A stretch of 64,000 bases of DNA from Geodermatophilaceae bacterium URHA0031. Its GTDB lineage: Bacteria; Actinomycetota; Actinomycetes; Mycobacteriales; Geodermatophilaceae. This document shows positions 29,419 through 37,285 of this stretch, one piece after another (positions within the stretch are counted from its first letter, which is position 1; the number at the start of each line of letters is the position of its first letter). The translations under genes were made by a program, and so were the position numbers. The notes beneath the pieces were generated by a model. That model was given only the letters and a program-made list of their open reading frames with translations. It ran no database searches and had not been told where the DNA came from. Location: contig JHVP01000003.1 of the NCBI GenBank assembly GCA_000620205.1, positions 124,001-188,000 on the forward strand. Direction: 5' to 3'.

Positions 29419-29424
29419 ACGCTA
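29419..29424 (-). promoter_or_regulatory. Putative leaderless -10 for the MOSC gene
   Basis: TAGCGT on the minus strand ends seven bases before the GTG at 29411; the intervening bases contain no Shine-Dalgarno match. Confidence 0.45.
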
Positions 29425-29438
29425 CGCGGGGCCGGCGG

Positions 29439-29831
29439 TCAGCCGACCGCACGCCGGTCGCGGCCGCCCCGGCGGCGCAGCCTGCGCAGCTGCGCGTCCA
29501 GGTAGGGCCGCGCCCGGCGCTGCCCGCCCCGTTCCGCGATCGCGGTGGCCAGCGTGGTCAGCACGGCGGTCAGCCGGGCCTCGTCGGGCTGCCAGCCGCG
29601 GCGGTCGCACTCCTCCAGCCACTCGACGGGCGCGGTGTGCCCGCGCTCGGAGTTGCACCGGCGGCAGGCGGCGACCTCGTTCTCCAGCCAGGACGGGCCG
29701 CCCTTGACCCGCGGCACGACGTGCTCGGTGCTGGGGGCCACCTGGTCGGAGAAGGTCCGGCCGCACCAGATGCAGGTCGGGCCGTCGCGCTCCACGGCGG
29801 CCCGCAGACGGGCGGCCCGGTCCAGTGCCAT
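29439..29831 (-). CDS. Small HNH endonuclease
   Basis: A 130-residue protein with one HNH domain: the zinc knuckle CIWC near residue 20, the catalytic histidine pair region STEHVVPRVKGGPSWLENEV, and the second knuckle ACRRCNSERG. This is the common stand-alone HNH of the McrA-like type in actinobacteria. The C-terminus is basic (LRRLRRRGGRDRR). No methylase, phage or toxin gene lies beside it, and a tRNA-Val gene follows on the other side. The cleavage target is unknown. Confidence 0.85.
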   Translation of the reverse strand: MALDRAARLRAAVERDGPTCIWCGRTFSDQVAPSTEHVVPRVKGGPSWLENEVAACRRCNSERGHTAPVEWLEECDRRGWQPDEARLTAVLTTLATAIAERGGQRRARPYLDAQLRRLRRRGGRDRRAVG

Positions 29832-29904
29832 CGCCGTCCATGGTGCGCCTCGGCGGGCGGCCCCGCTCGGGCCGGCAGCCGCGCCGTGCCCCGGGGACGA
29901 CGAA

Positions 29905-29929
29905 GGCCCCAGGTCGATGACCTGGGGCC
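29905..29929 (-). terminator. Hairpin terminator downstream of tRNA-Val(CAC)
   Basis: GGCCCCAGG (29905-29913) and CCTGGGGCC (29921-29929) form a perfect 9-bp stem with a seven-base loop; on the transcribed strand it is followed by TTCGTCGTC, the same tail as the terminator behind tRNA-Val(GAC). Confidence 0.8.
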
Positions 29930-29939
29930 CCGCCTCCGG

Positions 29940-30011
29940 TGGGCGATACTGGGATCGAACCAGTGACCTCTTCGGTGTGAACGAAGCGCTCTACCGCTGA
30001 GCCAATCGCCC
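29940..30011 (-). tRNA. tRNA-Val (anticodon CAC)
   Basis: The 72-base gene folds into a cloverleaf: acceptor GGGCGAT pairs with ATCGCCC, the anticodon arm is CTTCG-TTCACAC-CGAAG with CAC at positions 34-36, and the T arm is CTGG-TTCGATC-CCAG. CCA is not encoded. It is nearly identical in its arms to the tRNA-Val(GAC) at 33047-33118. Confidence 0.95.
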
Positions 30012-30037
30012 GGAGTGGTGATGAGTCTGCCAGATGC

Positions 30038-30478
30038 TCAGTGCCACAGCGGCACCCACCCCGGCACCCAGTGCGGCACGCCCGTGACGTGCAGCGTCAC
30101 CAGCACGACGGCGTAGACGAACGCCGCGGTCAGCACGGCGACGCCGATGCGCACCACGACCGGCTGCCGGCCCAGCCACTCGGTCCAGCCGGTCACCCGC
30201 CGGCGGGTGTACGCCAGCAGCCGCTCGGCCCAGGCGAACTCGGTGGCCAGCACGAACAGCCCGGCGATGACGGTCAGCCAACCGGGGCCGGGCAACGGGA
30301 TGGTGACGATCCCGAAGGCGACGACCAGACCCCCGGCCACACCGACGAGGACCCGGTAGGGCGCGTCCAGGCTGCGCCGGCCCGCGATGCGCCGGCGCCA
30401 CCGGTAGTCGGCCACCCGCTCACGCAGGCTGCGCTGCTCGGCGTGCGCGACCGGGACCTCCCCACCGCGTGCCGGCAC
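30038..30478 (-). CDS. TIGR02611-type (PGPGW) transmembrane protein
   Basis: A 146-residue protein with two close membrane segments around the PGPGW motif (IPLPGPGWLTVIAGLFVLATEFAWAERLL) and a third near the C-terminus (IGVAVLTAAFVYAVVLVTLH). This pattern defines the actinobacterial TIGR02611 family of unknown function. The N-terminus is basic and cytoplasmic. It lies between the anti-sigma gene and tRNA-Val(CAC), all on the minus strand. Confidence 0.8.
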   Translation of the reverse strand: MPARGGEVPVAHAEQRSLRERVADYRWRRRIAGRRSLDAPYRVLVGVAGGLVVAFGIVTIPLPGPGWLTVIAGLFVLATEFAWAERLLAYTRRRVTGWTEWLGRQPVVVRIGVAVLTAAFVYAVVLVTLHVTGVPHWVPGWVPLWH

Positions 30479-30492
30479 GGTGTCCTGTCCGT

Positions 30493-31413
30493 TCAGCTGG
30501 TCACCTGCCCTTGACCGACGATGTCCGTCGGGGACGACGGAGCCTCCCGACCCGGCTCGATGCTGATCGCATAGCCCGAATAGTCGTCCAGCCCGGTCGC
30601 CGTCGAGCCTACGGTCCGCAGGTCCGTCTGGGGAGAGACCACGTCGAAGGTGCCCAACGCCTCAGGGACACCGTCCTGCAGGCCCCAGAGGACGTAGGTG
30701 CTGTCGGTGCTGTCGTTGACCGCCAGCGTCTGCGCGACCACCTGCACCTGGTCCTCGCGGGCGACCACGGTGGCCACCGCCCTGCCGTCCTCGAGCACCG
30801 GCGCGATCGTCGCGCGCCCCGACGTCAGCAGGTCCTCGAGCATCGCCGACTGCTCGGCCGCCGTCGCCTGCGCGGCGTCCCGGTCGCTGGTGACGGCGAC
30901 GTTCCAGGCGCCCAGCGACAGGATCGCGGCGACGCCGGCGGCGACCAGCGCCGTGGGGAGCACCCGCCGCCAGGCCGGGCGCGGGTCGACCGGCCGGACG
31001 GGCAGCGGCGCACGGAGGTTGCCGAAGCGGCTGGGCTCCAGCGGGGGCACCGACCGCGCGGAGCTGGCGTGCGAGGGCACCGACCGCGGGACGTCCGCCG
31101 GGACGGGCGGGACCGCGACCGGCGGGTCCGGCCGCTCGGTGCGCGGCCGGGCGGGCGGCAGCTGCTCGGTCTCCTCGACGGCGGACCGCAGCCGCTCCCG
31201 GAGACCCTCGGACGGCTCGGCCTGGGGCAGGTCACCGGCCATGGCGGCCATGACCTCGGCGGTCTCGGCGACGGTCCGGGCGCAGCGGGAGCAGTCGCCG
31301 AGGTGCGCGGCGAACAGCGACTCGTCCTCCGGCTCGAGCGCGTGCAGCGCCCAGCCGACGGCGAGCTCGTCCCAGCGCTGGTGGTCGTCCCTGCGTTCGT
31401 CCCTGTCGCTCAC
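30493..31413 (-). CDS. Membrane anti-sigma factor (RskA-type, zinc-binding)
   Basis: This 306-residue protein should bind and hold the sigma factor encoded just before it. The N-terminal zinc anti-sigma motif is HLGDCSRCARTV (His-x3-Cys-x2-Cys) at about residues 38-46. A Pro-rich linker, one membrane segment (VLPTALVAAGVAAILSLGAW, about residues 160-180) and an external RskA domain (STYVLWGLQDGVPEALGTFD) follow. The GTG at 31413 overlaps the sigma gene stop (GTGA), and GGGAG lies six bases upstream, so the pair is coupled and made in balance. Confidence 0.87.
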   Translation of the reverse strand: MSDRDERRDDHQRWDELAVGWALHALEPEDESLFAAHLGDCSRCARTVAETAEVMAAMAGDLPQAEPSEGLRERLRSAVEETEQLPPARPRTERPDPPVAVPPVPADVPRSVPSHASSARSVPPLEPSRFGNLRAPLPVRPVDPRPAWRRVLPTALVAAGVAAILSLGAWNVAVTSDRDAAQATAAEQSAMLEDLLTSGRATIAPVLEDGRAVATVVAREDQVQVVAQTLAVNDSTDSTYVLWGLQDGVPEALGTFDVVSPQTDLRTVGSTATGLDDYSGYAISIEPGREAPSSPTDIVGQGQVTS

Positions 31414-32036
31414 CGGGAGCTCCCGTCGACCGGTGCCTGTCCGGGCAGCCCGGTGCCCAGCGTGTCCTTCAGCCGGCGCATGCCCGCCAGCATGCGCGTC
31501 TTCACGGTGCCCAACGGCGTGTCCGTGAGCGCCGCCACCTCCCGCTGGGTGTAGCCGCCGTAGTAGGCCAGGGTGAGCGCCTCGCGCTGCGGCGCGGGGA
31601 GCTCGTGGAGCGCGCTCCGCACGCGGTCGGCGACGATGCGCTGCCAGGCCGCGTCCTCGACGTCGGTGGTCTGGGTGGGCGCGGACAGGACCAGGTCGTC
31701 CTCGGCGCGGGAGCGGCGCCGGCGGTGCGACTCCTCGCGGCGCACGGCGTCGACCGCCTTGTGGTGGACCATCGCCAGCAGCCACGAGGCCACGCTGCCC
31801 CGGTTCCCGTCGAAGGAGCCCGGGTCCCGCCAGATGCTGAGGAACACCTCCTGCAGGACGTCCTCGGCGAGCGCGTCGTCACCCAGCACCCGCCGGGCCA
31901 GGGCGAAGGCCGGCCGGCGGAACCGCTCGTAGAGGTCGTCGACGGCACCGCGGTCACCGGCGGCGACCCGCCGGACCAGTGCGAGGTCAGCTGCGCTGTC
32001 CTCCTGGCTGCGGGGTGGTCGGCTCACGAGGCCCAT
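31410..32036 (-). CDS. ECF RNA polymerase sigma factor (SigK-like)
   Basis: A 208-residue group IV sigma factor. Region 2 is DDLYERFRRPAFALARRVLG through GNRGSVASWLLAMVHHKAVD; region 4 is LHELPAPQREALTLAYYGG with the helix-turn-helix YTQREVAALTDTPLGTVKTR. With a downstream RskA-type anti-sigma it resembles SigK/ECF19 systems, which respond to redox or envelope signals in mycobacteria. I start it at ATG 32036; a GTG two codons upstream is possible. It is divergent from the SsgA-like gene, with 165 bases between. Confidence 0.88.
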   Translation of the reverse strand: MGLVSRPPRSQEDSAADLALVRRVAAGDRGAVDDLYERFRRPAFALARRVLGDDALAEDVLQEVFLSIWRDPGSFDGNRGSVASWLLAMVHHKAVDAVRREESHRRRRSRAEDDLVLSAPTQTTDVEDAAWQRIVADRVRSALHELPAPQREALTLAYYGGYTQREVAALTDTPLGTVKTRMLAGMRRLKDTLGTGLPGQAPVDGSSR

Positions 32037-32201
32037 GGTCACATGCGGTCTTCGTGCCGTCCGCCCCCTGCGGTTCAGCGCGTTCACAGGCTCCCCCGGA
32101 CCGGTGGGACGGGCGACGGCTCGTGGGAAACATGGGACTCGTGGTGCGCGACACGCCGAGACCATGCGTGACCTTGAGGCTTTTTGGGTCGTTAAGAGGG
32201 C

Positions 32202-32684
32202 ATGGCACGTTCTTCGAGGTCTGGTTGCACCGCACGTACCACGTTCCAGCTGGTCGGTCCGCAGTCGTGGACCGCGGTCCCGGCTGCGTTGGTCTACGAC
32301 TCCACCGACCCGTTCGCGGTGCGGGTGCGTTTCGGCGACGGCGCGGTCGAGGACGTCGACGCCACCCCCTACGACGACCCTGACGACGACGGCGGTGTCG
32401 AGTGGCTGCTGAGCCGCGACCTGCTGCGGGCCGGGCTGACCGGTCCGGTGGGCGAGGGCGACGTGCGGCTGTGGCCGGCCCGCGGCGGGCTGGACGTCCT
32501 CTTCCTGCAGCTGCGGGCACCCTCGGGCGAGGCGATGTTCGAGCTGTCCGGTGCCGTGGTCGGCGACTTCCTGCGGGAGACGGAGCTGCTGGTGCCGGCC
32601 GGCGGCGAGAGCGACCTGCTCCGGGTCGACGACGAGCTGTCCGCGCTGCTGCGCGGCGGCACCGACAACCCGAGTGGTCGCTGA
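32202..32684 (+). CDS. SsgA family (SALP) cell division/sporulation regulator
   Basis: SsgA-like proteins guide FtsZ and septum placement in sporulating actinomycetes. The 160-residue protein has the family pattern: YDSTDPFAVRVRFGDGAVED, VEWLLSRDLLRAGLTGPVGE, GDVRLWPARGGLDVLFLQL and SPSGEAMFELSG-like APSGEAMFELSG. It begins at ATG 32202, about 10-20 residues longer at the N-terminus than Streptomyces SsgB. The ribosome site AGAGGG abuts the ATG closely. The gene is divergent from the sigma/anti-sigma pair and precedes the tRNA cluster. Confidence 0.88.
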   Translation: MARSSRSGCTARTTFQLVGPQSWTAVPAALVYDSTDPFAVRVRFGDGAVEDVDATPYDDPDDDGGVEWLLSRDLLRAGLTGPVGEGDVRLWPARGGLDVLFLQLRAPSGEAMFELSGAVVGDFLRETELLVPAGGESDLLRVDDELSALLRGGTDNPSGR

Positions 32685-32808
32685 GCACCCGAACACGGCC
32701 TCGACCAGCGGGGACACCCTCCGGGACACCGGTGGGGACCCCCCCCCGTTCACCCCCCTGGACCGGGTCGGTTAGAGTTCTCCCCGTAACGCGGACTTGA
32801 TCCGCAGC

Positions 32809-32880
32809 GCGGACGTGGCTCAGTGGTAGAGCATCACCTTGCCAAGGTGAGGGTCGCGGGTTCGAATCCCGTCGTCCGCT
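32809..32880 (+). tRNA. tRNA-Gly (anticodon GCC)
   Basis: The 72-base cloverleaf has acceptor GCGGACG/CGTCCGC, anticodon arm TCACC-TTGCCAA-GGTGA with GCC, and T arm CGGG-TTCGAAT-CCCG. CCA is not encoded. It is the first gene of a Gly-Cys-Val tRNA cluster. Confidence 0.96.
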
Positions 32881-32923
32881 CGGAACTCCCGGGCGCTGGT
32901 CGCGAGACCGGCGCCCGGCGTGC

Positions 32924-32994
32924 GGTGGAGTGGCCGAGAGGCGAGGCAACGGCCTGCAAAGCCGTCTACACGGGTTCAAATCCCGTCTCCACCT
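32924..32994 (+). tRNA. tRNA-Cys (anticodon GCA)
   Basis: The 71-base cloverleaf has acceptor GGTGGAG/CTCCACC, anticodon arm ACGGC-CTGCAAA-GCCGT with GCA, and T arm CGGG-TTCAAAT-CCCG. A GC-rich hairpin (CGGGCGC to GCGCCCG, about 32889-32918) lies between it and tRNA-Gly and may be a processing structure. Confidence 0.96.
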
Positions 32995-33046
32995 CGTCCT
33001 CCTCGGAGCACGAACGTGGAGGTGGGTCCGGCTGCAGAGCCGGGAG

Positions 33047-33118
33047 GGGCGATTGGCGCAGCGGTAGCGCGCTTCCCTGACACGGAAGAGGTCACTGGTT
33101 CGATCCCAGTATCGCCCA
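33047..33118 (+). tRNA. tRNA-Val (anticodon GAC)
   Basis: The 72-base cloverleaf has acceptor GGGCGAT/ATCGCCC, anticodon arm CTTCC-CTGACAC-GGAAG with GAC, and T arm CTGG-TTCGATC-CCAG. It ends the Gly-Cys-Val cluster and is followed by a strong terminator. Confidence 0.96.
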
Positions 33119-33124
33119 CAGCGA

Positions 33125-33150
33125 GGCCCCGGATCACCCGATCCGGGGCC
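33125..33150 (+). terminator. Terminator of the Gly-Cys-Val tRNA cluster
   Basis: GGCCCCGGATC (33125-33135) pairs with GATCCGGGGCC (33140-33150) and is followed by TTCGTCGTC, the same trailer as behind tRNA-Val(CAC). Confidence 0.85.
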
Positions 33151-33243
33151 TTCGTCGTCTCCGCCCCCCGCAGGACTCCATCGACACCGGGCGCGCATGT
33201 CGACAGGCTGACCCTCCAGGCTCTGCAGGAGAGGCGGTCGACG

Positions 33244-33450
33244 ATGGCTCGGTACGAGTACGCGGTGGACGAGATCCGTGAGGGCATGATCGGCGGCAAG
33301 ATGTCCGGCGACAAGCTGGAGAAGGCCCTCAACCAGCGCGCCCGCGAGGGCTGGCAGCTGAAGGCCATCACCTCGGTGGACATCAAGGGCCGGGTCGGCC
33401 CCGGCTCGGTGGAGGGCATCCTCGTCACCTTCGAGCGTCCCGTCGGCTGA
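33244..33450 (+). CDS. DUF4177 domain protein
   Basis: A 68-residue protein, MARYEYAVDEIREGMIGGKM at the start, then LEKALNQRAREGWQLKAITS and GILVTFERP at the end. The pattern of a short YEY strand followed by L-N-x-x-A-x-E-G-W-x-L is that of DUF4177, a small alpha/beta protein of unknown role. ATG 33244 has AGGAG within 20 bases upstream (CAGGAGAGGCGG). It lies between the tRNA cluster and coaE, which converges on it. Confidence 0.78.
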   Translation: MARYEYAVDEIREGMIGGKMSGDKLEKALNQRAREGWQLKAITSVDIKGRVGPGSVEGILVTFERPVG

Positions 33451-33481
33451 GCCGGGGACACGTATGAGCCGGGGACACGTA
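33448..33481 (+). repeat. Perfect 17-bp tandem duplication across a stop codon
   Basis: TGAGCCGGGGACACGTA occurs at 33448-33464 and again at 33465-33481. The first TGA is the stop codon of the DUF4177 gene, so a second stop codon has been created 17 bases downstream. Confidence 0.9.
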
Positions 33482-33528
33482 CGGGCCCCGCCCGGGGTCA
33501 GCCGCAGGGCTGTGAGTCATCGCCGGGG

Positions 33529-34125
33529 TCACCCCAGGGCCGGCTGCACCCGCTCGGCCCAGAACCGCTCCACCTGCGTCTCGAGGGCCGCGCGGTCACC
33601 GTCGTTGCGCAGCACCACGTCGGCGACCGCCCGGCGCTCCTCGTCGGTCGCCTGGCTGGCGATCCGGGCCCGGGCGTCCTCGGCCGCCAGGCCCCGCTCC
33701 TGCAGCCGGGCGACCCGCGTCTCCAGATCGGTCTCGACCACGAGGACCAGGTCGTAGGAGCCCGCCTGCCCCGTCTCCACCAGCAGCGGCACGTCCTGCA
33801 CCACCACGGCGCCCGGCGGGGCGGCCCCGACCAGCTCGGCCGCCCGCGCGCGCACCAGCGGGTGGACGACGGCGTCCAGGCGGGCCCGGGCCGCCGGGTC
33901 GCCGAACACCAGTGCGGCCAGCGCCGGCCGGTCCAGGGACCCCTCCGCGGTCAGCACGCCGTCGCCGAACTCCGCCACCACGGCCGCCAGGCCCGGCGTC
34001 CCCGGTTCGACGACCTCGCGGGCGATCCGGTCGGCGTCCACCACCACGGCGCCCCGCTGCGCCAGCAGCGCTGCCACGGTGCTCTTCCCCGACCCGATCC
34101 CACCGGTCAACCCGATCCTCAGCAC
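33529..34125 (-). CDS. coaE: Dephospho-CoA kinase
   Basis: CoaE phosphorylates dephospho-CoA, the last step to coenzyme A. The 198-residue protein has the P-loop RIGLTGGIGSGKSTV, the dephospho-CoA site VVDADRIAREVVEPG, HPLVRAR and the lid region VVVQDVPLLVETG. Some actinobacterial CoaE proteins carry a C-terminal GrpB-like domain; this one does not. The GTG start at 34125 has no ribosome site and TAGGGT lies seven bases upstream, suggesting a leaderless mRNA. The rpsA-coaE proximity is conserved in actinobacteria. Confidence 0.94.
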   Translation of the reverse strand: MLRIGLTGGIGSGKSTVAALLAQRGAVVVDADRIAREVVEPGTPGLAAVVAEFGDGVLTAEGSLDRPALAALVFGDPAARARLDAVVHPLVRARAAELVGAAPPGAVVVQDVPLLVETGQAGSYDLVLVVETDLETRVARLQERGLAAEDARARIASQATDEERRAVADVVLRNDGDRAALETQVERFWAERVQPALG

Positions 34126-34132
34126 GCGGACG

Positions 34133-34138
34133 ACCCTA
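34133..34138 (-). promoter_or_regulatory. Putative leaderless -10 for coaE
   Basis: TAGGGT on the minus strand ends seven bases before the GTG start. There is no Shine-Dalgarno match in the interval. Confidence 0.5.
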
Positions 34139-34308
34139 GTGAGCGGACCCTCCCGCCCCCGAGCGCTCACAGGAGGACCGGATCCGGGAGGTCTCGGGCA
34201 GGTCACGGCCGCGGGGCGATCGGCGCGTCGCACCCGTCCCACCAGTCACACGAACTAGCTTTCGTCCCGGTGGACCTCCCCCGCCACAGCAGAGAGGCAG
34301 AACCGACC

Positions 34309-34566
34309 ATGTCCCGTTCCACGTTCGATGGCGCTCAGTCGGCTGCCGGTACTCCCCGTCGCGGCCGGCACCGGCTCGACAACCCCGCCGGTGTGCGCTG
34401 CTCGGAGCTGCCCGGCGTGCGTGAGCGGCTGCCGCAGACCCGCCGCGGGAGCTCGTTCCTGCGGGCCCTGCTGCCGAGCGTCCCGTCCGGCCGGCACACC
34501 TGGGACTTCCTGGCCAACGCCGGCGGGCGGCCGCGTTCGGCCTTCGCGATCATCCTCAGCCTCTGA
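34309..34566 (+). CDS. Small hypothetical protein of 85 residues
   Basis: I do not recognise this gene. ATG 34309 follows AGAGAGG at a good distance. The protein is very basic and arginine-rich (MSRSTFDGAQSAAGTPRRG, later RLPQTRRGSSFLRALLPS) and ends in a hydrophobic patch, RPRSAFAIILSL. No signal peptide or membrane segment is evident. Two hairpins follow directly, so it appears to be its own transcription unit. The clear ribosome site and terminator support a real gene; the function is unknown. Confidence 0.6.
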   Translation: MSRSTFDGAQSAAGTPRRGRHRLDNPAGVRCSELPGVRERLPQTRRGSSFLRALLPSVPSGRHTWDFLANAGGRPRSAFAIILSL

Positions 34567-34568
34567 GA

Positions 34569-34633
34569 GACGGCCCTCCTGCAGGGCCGTCAGTGCCCGG
34601 AGGACCCCGCTGACCTCGGTGGTCGGCGGGGTC
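34569..34633 (+). terminator. Tandem hairpins after the 85-residue gene
   Basis: The first stem is GACGGCCCT/AGGGCCGTC (34569-34591), three bases past the stop codon. The second is GACCCCGC/GCGGGGTC (34603-34633) with an inner near-match and a GTCGTCG trailer. Confidence 0.7.
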
Positions 34634-34658
34634 GTCGTCGTCCAGGGACTGCCCCCGA

Positions 34659-34708
34659 ACATGACAGTGCGCCGCCCACCGGGAACGGTGGGCGGCGCAC
34701 TGTCATGT
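34659..34708. terminator. Strong bidirectional terminator of rpsA (23-bp stem)
   Basis: A perfect 23-bp inverted repeat encloses a GGAA loop (34682-34685). Its core is GCGCCGCCCACCG paired with CGGTGGGCGGCGC. It lies 19 bases past the rpsA stop and is the strongest hairpin in the window. Confidence 0.85.
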
Positions 34709-34727
34709 GCTCAGGCGAGCTGCGGGG

Positions 34728-36197
34728 TCACTCGCCGCCGGCGAGCTTGGCGCGCAGCGCGGCCAGCGCCTCGTCCGAGGCGAGCGTGCCGCCACCCGCG
34801 GACGACGTGTCGCCCTCGGGCTCGCCGGCGCTGGAGTAGCTGCCGCCGGCAGCGGCCTCCGCGTCGGCCTCCTTGGCGGCCGCGATCTGCTTGCGGTGCG
34901 CCTCGAAGCGGGCCTGGGCCTCGGCGTACTGCCGCTCCCAGGTCTCGCGGGCCTCCTCGTAGCCCTCGAGCCACTCGCCGGTGTCGGCGTCGAAGCCCTC
35001 CGGGTACAGGTAGTTGCCCTGCTCGTCGTAGGAGGCGGCCATGCCGTAGGCGGCCGGGTCGAACTGCTCCTCGTCGCCGACGACGCCCTCGTTGGCCTGC
35101 TTGAGGGACAGCGAGATGCGGCGGCGGTCCAGGTCGATGTCGATGACCTTGACCAGGATCTCGTCGCCGACCTGCACGACCTGCTCCGGGATCTCCACGT
35201 GCCGCTCGGCCAGCTCGGAGATGTGCACCAGGCCCTCGATGCCCTCGTCGACGCGCACGAACGCACCGAAGGGGACGAGCTTGGTGACCTTGCCGGGCAC
35301 GACCTGCCCGATCTGGTGGGTCCGGGCGAACTGACGCCACGGGTCCTCCTGGGTCGCCTTCAGCGACAGGGAGACCCGCTCGCGGTCCAGGTCGACGTCG
35401 AGGACCTCGACGGTGACCTCCTGGCCGACCTCGACGACCTCGGACGGGTGGTCGATGTGCTTCCAGGACAGCTCGGACACGTGCACCAGGCCGTCGACGC
35501 CGCCGAGGTCCACGAACGCACCGAAGTTGACGATCGAGGAGACGACGCCGGTGCGGACCTGGCCCTTGGCGAGCTTGTTGAGGAACTCGCTGCGGACCTC
35601 GGACTGGGTCTGCTCCAGCCACTGGCGACGGGAGAGGACGACGTTGTTGCGGTTCTTGTCGAGCTCGATGATCTTCGCCTCGAGCTCGCGGCCCACGTAG
35701 GGCTGCAGGTCGCGGACGCGACGCATCTCGACCAGCGAGGCGGGGAGGAACCCGCGGAGGCCGATGTCGAGGATGAGGCCGCCCTTGACGACCTCGATGA
35801 CGGTGCCGACGACGACCTCGTCGGCCTCCTTCTTGGCCTCGATCGTGCCCCAGGCGCGCTCGTACTGGGCGCGCTTCTTGGACAGGATCAGGCGCCCTTC
35901 CTTGTCCTCCTTCTGGAGGACGAGGGCTTCCACCTCGTCGCCGACCTTGACCACCTCGGTGGGGTCGACGTCGTGCTTGATGGACAGCTCACGCGAGGGG
36001 ATGACGCCCTCGGTCTTGTAGCCGATGTCCAGCAGCACCTCGTCGCGGTCGACCTTGACGATCACGCCTTCGACGATGTCGCCGTCGTTGAAGTACTTGA
36101 TGGTCTGGTCGATGGCGGCGAGGAAGTCCTCGGCGGTGCCGATGTCGTTCACCGCGATCTGCGGGGTGCTGTCAGGACGGACCTGGGTGGAGGTCAT
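34728..36197 (-). CDS. rpsA: 30S ribosomal protein S1
   Basis: S1 binds mRNA on the small ribosomal subunit. The 489-residue protein has four S1 RNA-binding repeats (about residues 33-105, 122-190, 207-277 and 294-364), the usual number in actinobacteria. Repeat marks include [20 protein letters not shown] and [20 protein letters not shown] with VHVSELSW. The C-terminal 120 residues form an acidic, Glu/Ala-rich tail. A promoter with a good -10 lies about 140 bases upstream, leaving a leader long enough for the autoregulation known for S1, though no structure is proven. Confidence 0.96.
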   Translation of the reverse strand: MTSTQVRPDSTPQIAVNDIGTAEDFLAAIDQTIKYFNDGDIVEGVIVKVDRDEVLLDIGYKTEGVIPSRELSIKHDVDPTEVVKVGDEVEALVLQKEDKEGRLILSKKRAQYERAWGTIEAKKEADEVVVGTVIEVVKGGLILDIGLRGFLPASLVEMRRVRDLQPYVGRELEAKIIELDKNRNNVVLSRRQWLEQTQSEVRSEFLNKLAKGQVRTGVVSSIVNFGAFVDLGGVDGLVHVSELSWKHIDHPSEVVEVGQEVTVEVLDVDLDRERVSLSLKATQEDPWRQFARTHQIGQVVPGKVTKLVPFGAFVRVDEGIEGLVHISELAERHVEIPEQVVQVGDEILVKVIDIDLDRRRISLSLKQANEGVVGDEEQFDPAAYGMAASYDEQGNYLYPEGFDADTGEWLEGYEEARETWERQYAEAQARFEAHRKQIAAAKEADAEAAAGGSYSSAGEPEGDTSSAGGGTLASDEALAALRAKLAGGE

Positions 36198-36338
36198 GTG
36201 GTCGAGTGCTCCGGACGGGGGATGCGTAGGGACAGGATCACCCGCAGCCCGGTCAGGCCGCGGGGAGGTTCACGGGAGACGCGCGGCGAGCCGCCCGTAC
36301 AGGGGAGGCAACACCACAGACCTCTGGCGTGATTCCTC

Positions 36339-36367
36339 ATGGTACGGACGCTGCGAGGGCCGGTCCA
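36339..36367 (-). promoter_or_regulatory. rpsA promoter
   Basis: On the minus strand, TGGACC (36362-36367) and TACCAT (36339-36344) are separated by exactly 17 bases. This gives an rpsA leader of roughly 135 bases. Confidence 0.55.
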
Positions 36368-36429
36368 CCACGGGTCCGGGGCGGGCTGCCGGCACCCGGG
36401 ACGGGTCGGCGTGTCACGATCGGCGCGTC

Positions 36430-37278
36430 ATGGACGGCGCCCCGGCAGGACCCCTCCCCCTGGCCGCCGACGGCTACCCGGCGGCCGGTGGGGTGACCCG
36501 CCGCGCGGCCGGGCCGGCCGAGTCGGCGCGGGCCAACCGCGGCTGGTGGGACGCCGCGGCACCGGCCTACCTCGCCGAGCACGGGAGCGACCTGGGCGAC
36601 GCCGACTTCCTCTGGTGCCCCGAGGGCCTGCGCGAGGCCGACGCGCACCTGCTCGGCGACGTGACCGGCCGCCGGGTGCTGGAGATCGGCTGCGGGTCCG
36701 CGCCCTGCTCGCGCTGGCTCCGCGGTGCCGGCGCGGAGCCGGTGGCGCTGGACGTCTCCGGCGGCATGCTGACGCGGGCCGCCGAGCTGAACCGGGCGAC
36801 CGGGCTCGCCGTCCCGTTGCTGCAGGCCGACGCCGGGGCGCTGCCGCTGGCCGACGCCAGCGTCGACCTGGCGTGCTCGGCCTTCGGCGGGCTGCCGTTC
36901 GTCTCCGACGCGCAGGCGGTGCTCGCCGAGGTGGCCCGGGTGCTACGCCCCGGCGGCCGCTTCGTCGCCTCGGTGAACCACCCGATGCGCTGGCCGATGC
37001 CCGACTCCTCCGACCCCGAGGACCTGCAGGTCGTCTCCTCCTACTTCGACCGCCGGCCCTACGTGGAGACCGACGGCTCGGGCCGGACGGTCTACGTCGA
37101 GCACCACCGCACGATCGGTGACTGGGTGCGCGCGGTGGTCGGTGCCGGGTTCGTGCTCACCGACCTGGTCGAGCCGGAGTGGACGCCGGGGCGCACGCAG
37201 ACGTGGGGCCAGTGGTCACCCGCACGCGGCGCCCTCGTACCGGGGACCCTCGTCCTGGTCTGCGACCTGCCGTCCTGA
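36430..37278 (+). CDS. Class I SAM-dependent methyltransferase
   Basis: A 282-residue methyltransferase of the Methyltransf_11/25 type. SAM-binding motif I is RVLEIGCGSAPCSRWLRGAG, the acidic end of strand 2 is VALDVSGGM, motif II/III region LLQADAGALPLADASVD and post-motif VARVLRPGGRFVASVNHPM. The substrate side reads YFDRRPYVETDGSGRTVYVE. Start ATG 36430 is the first after the rpsA divergent gap; the frame is open upstream but without related residues. This type is common near rpsA in actinobacteria; the substrate is unknown. Confidence 0.85.
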   Translation: MDGAPAGPLPLAADGYPAAGGVTRRAAGPAESARANRGWWDAAAPAYLAEHGSDLGDADFLWCPEGLREADAHLLGDVTGRRVLEIGCGSAPCSRWLRGAGAEPVALDVSGGMLTRAAELNRATGLAVPLLQADAGALPLADASVDLACSAFGGLPFVSDAQAVLAEVARVLRPGGRFVASVNHPMRWPMPDSSDPEDLQVVSSYFDRRPYVETDGSGRTVYVEHHRTIGDWVRAVVGAGFVLTDLVEPEWTPGRTQTWGQWSPARGALVPGTLVLVCDLPS

Positions 37279-37285
37279 GCCGCGC

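Noticed and set aside
29439-29831. HNH gene as part of an intein, group I intron or phage
   Set aside because: It is free-standing, with no splice motifs, interrupted host gene or phage genes nearby.
32809-33118. tRNA cluster as the edge of an integrated island
   Set aside because: No integrase, no repeated tRNA 3' end and no change in base composition; the neighbours are ordinary core genes.
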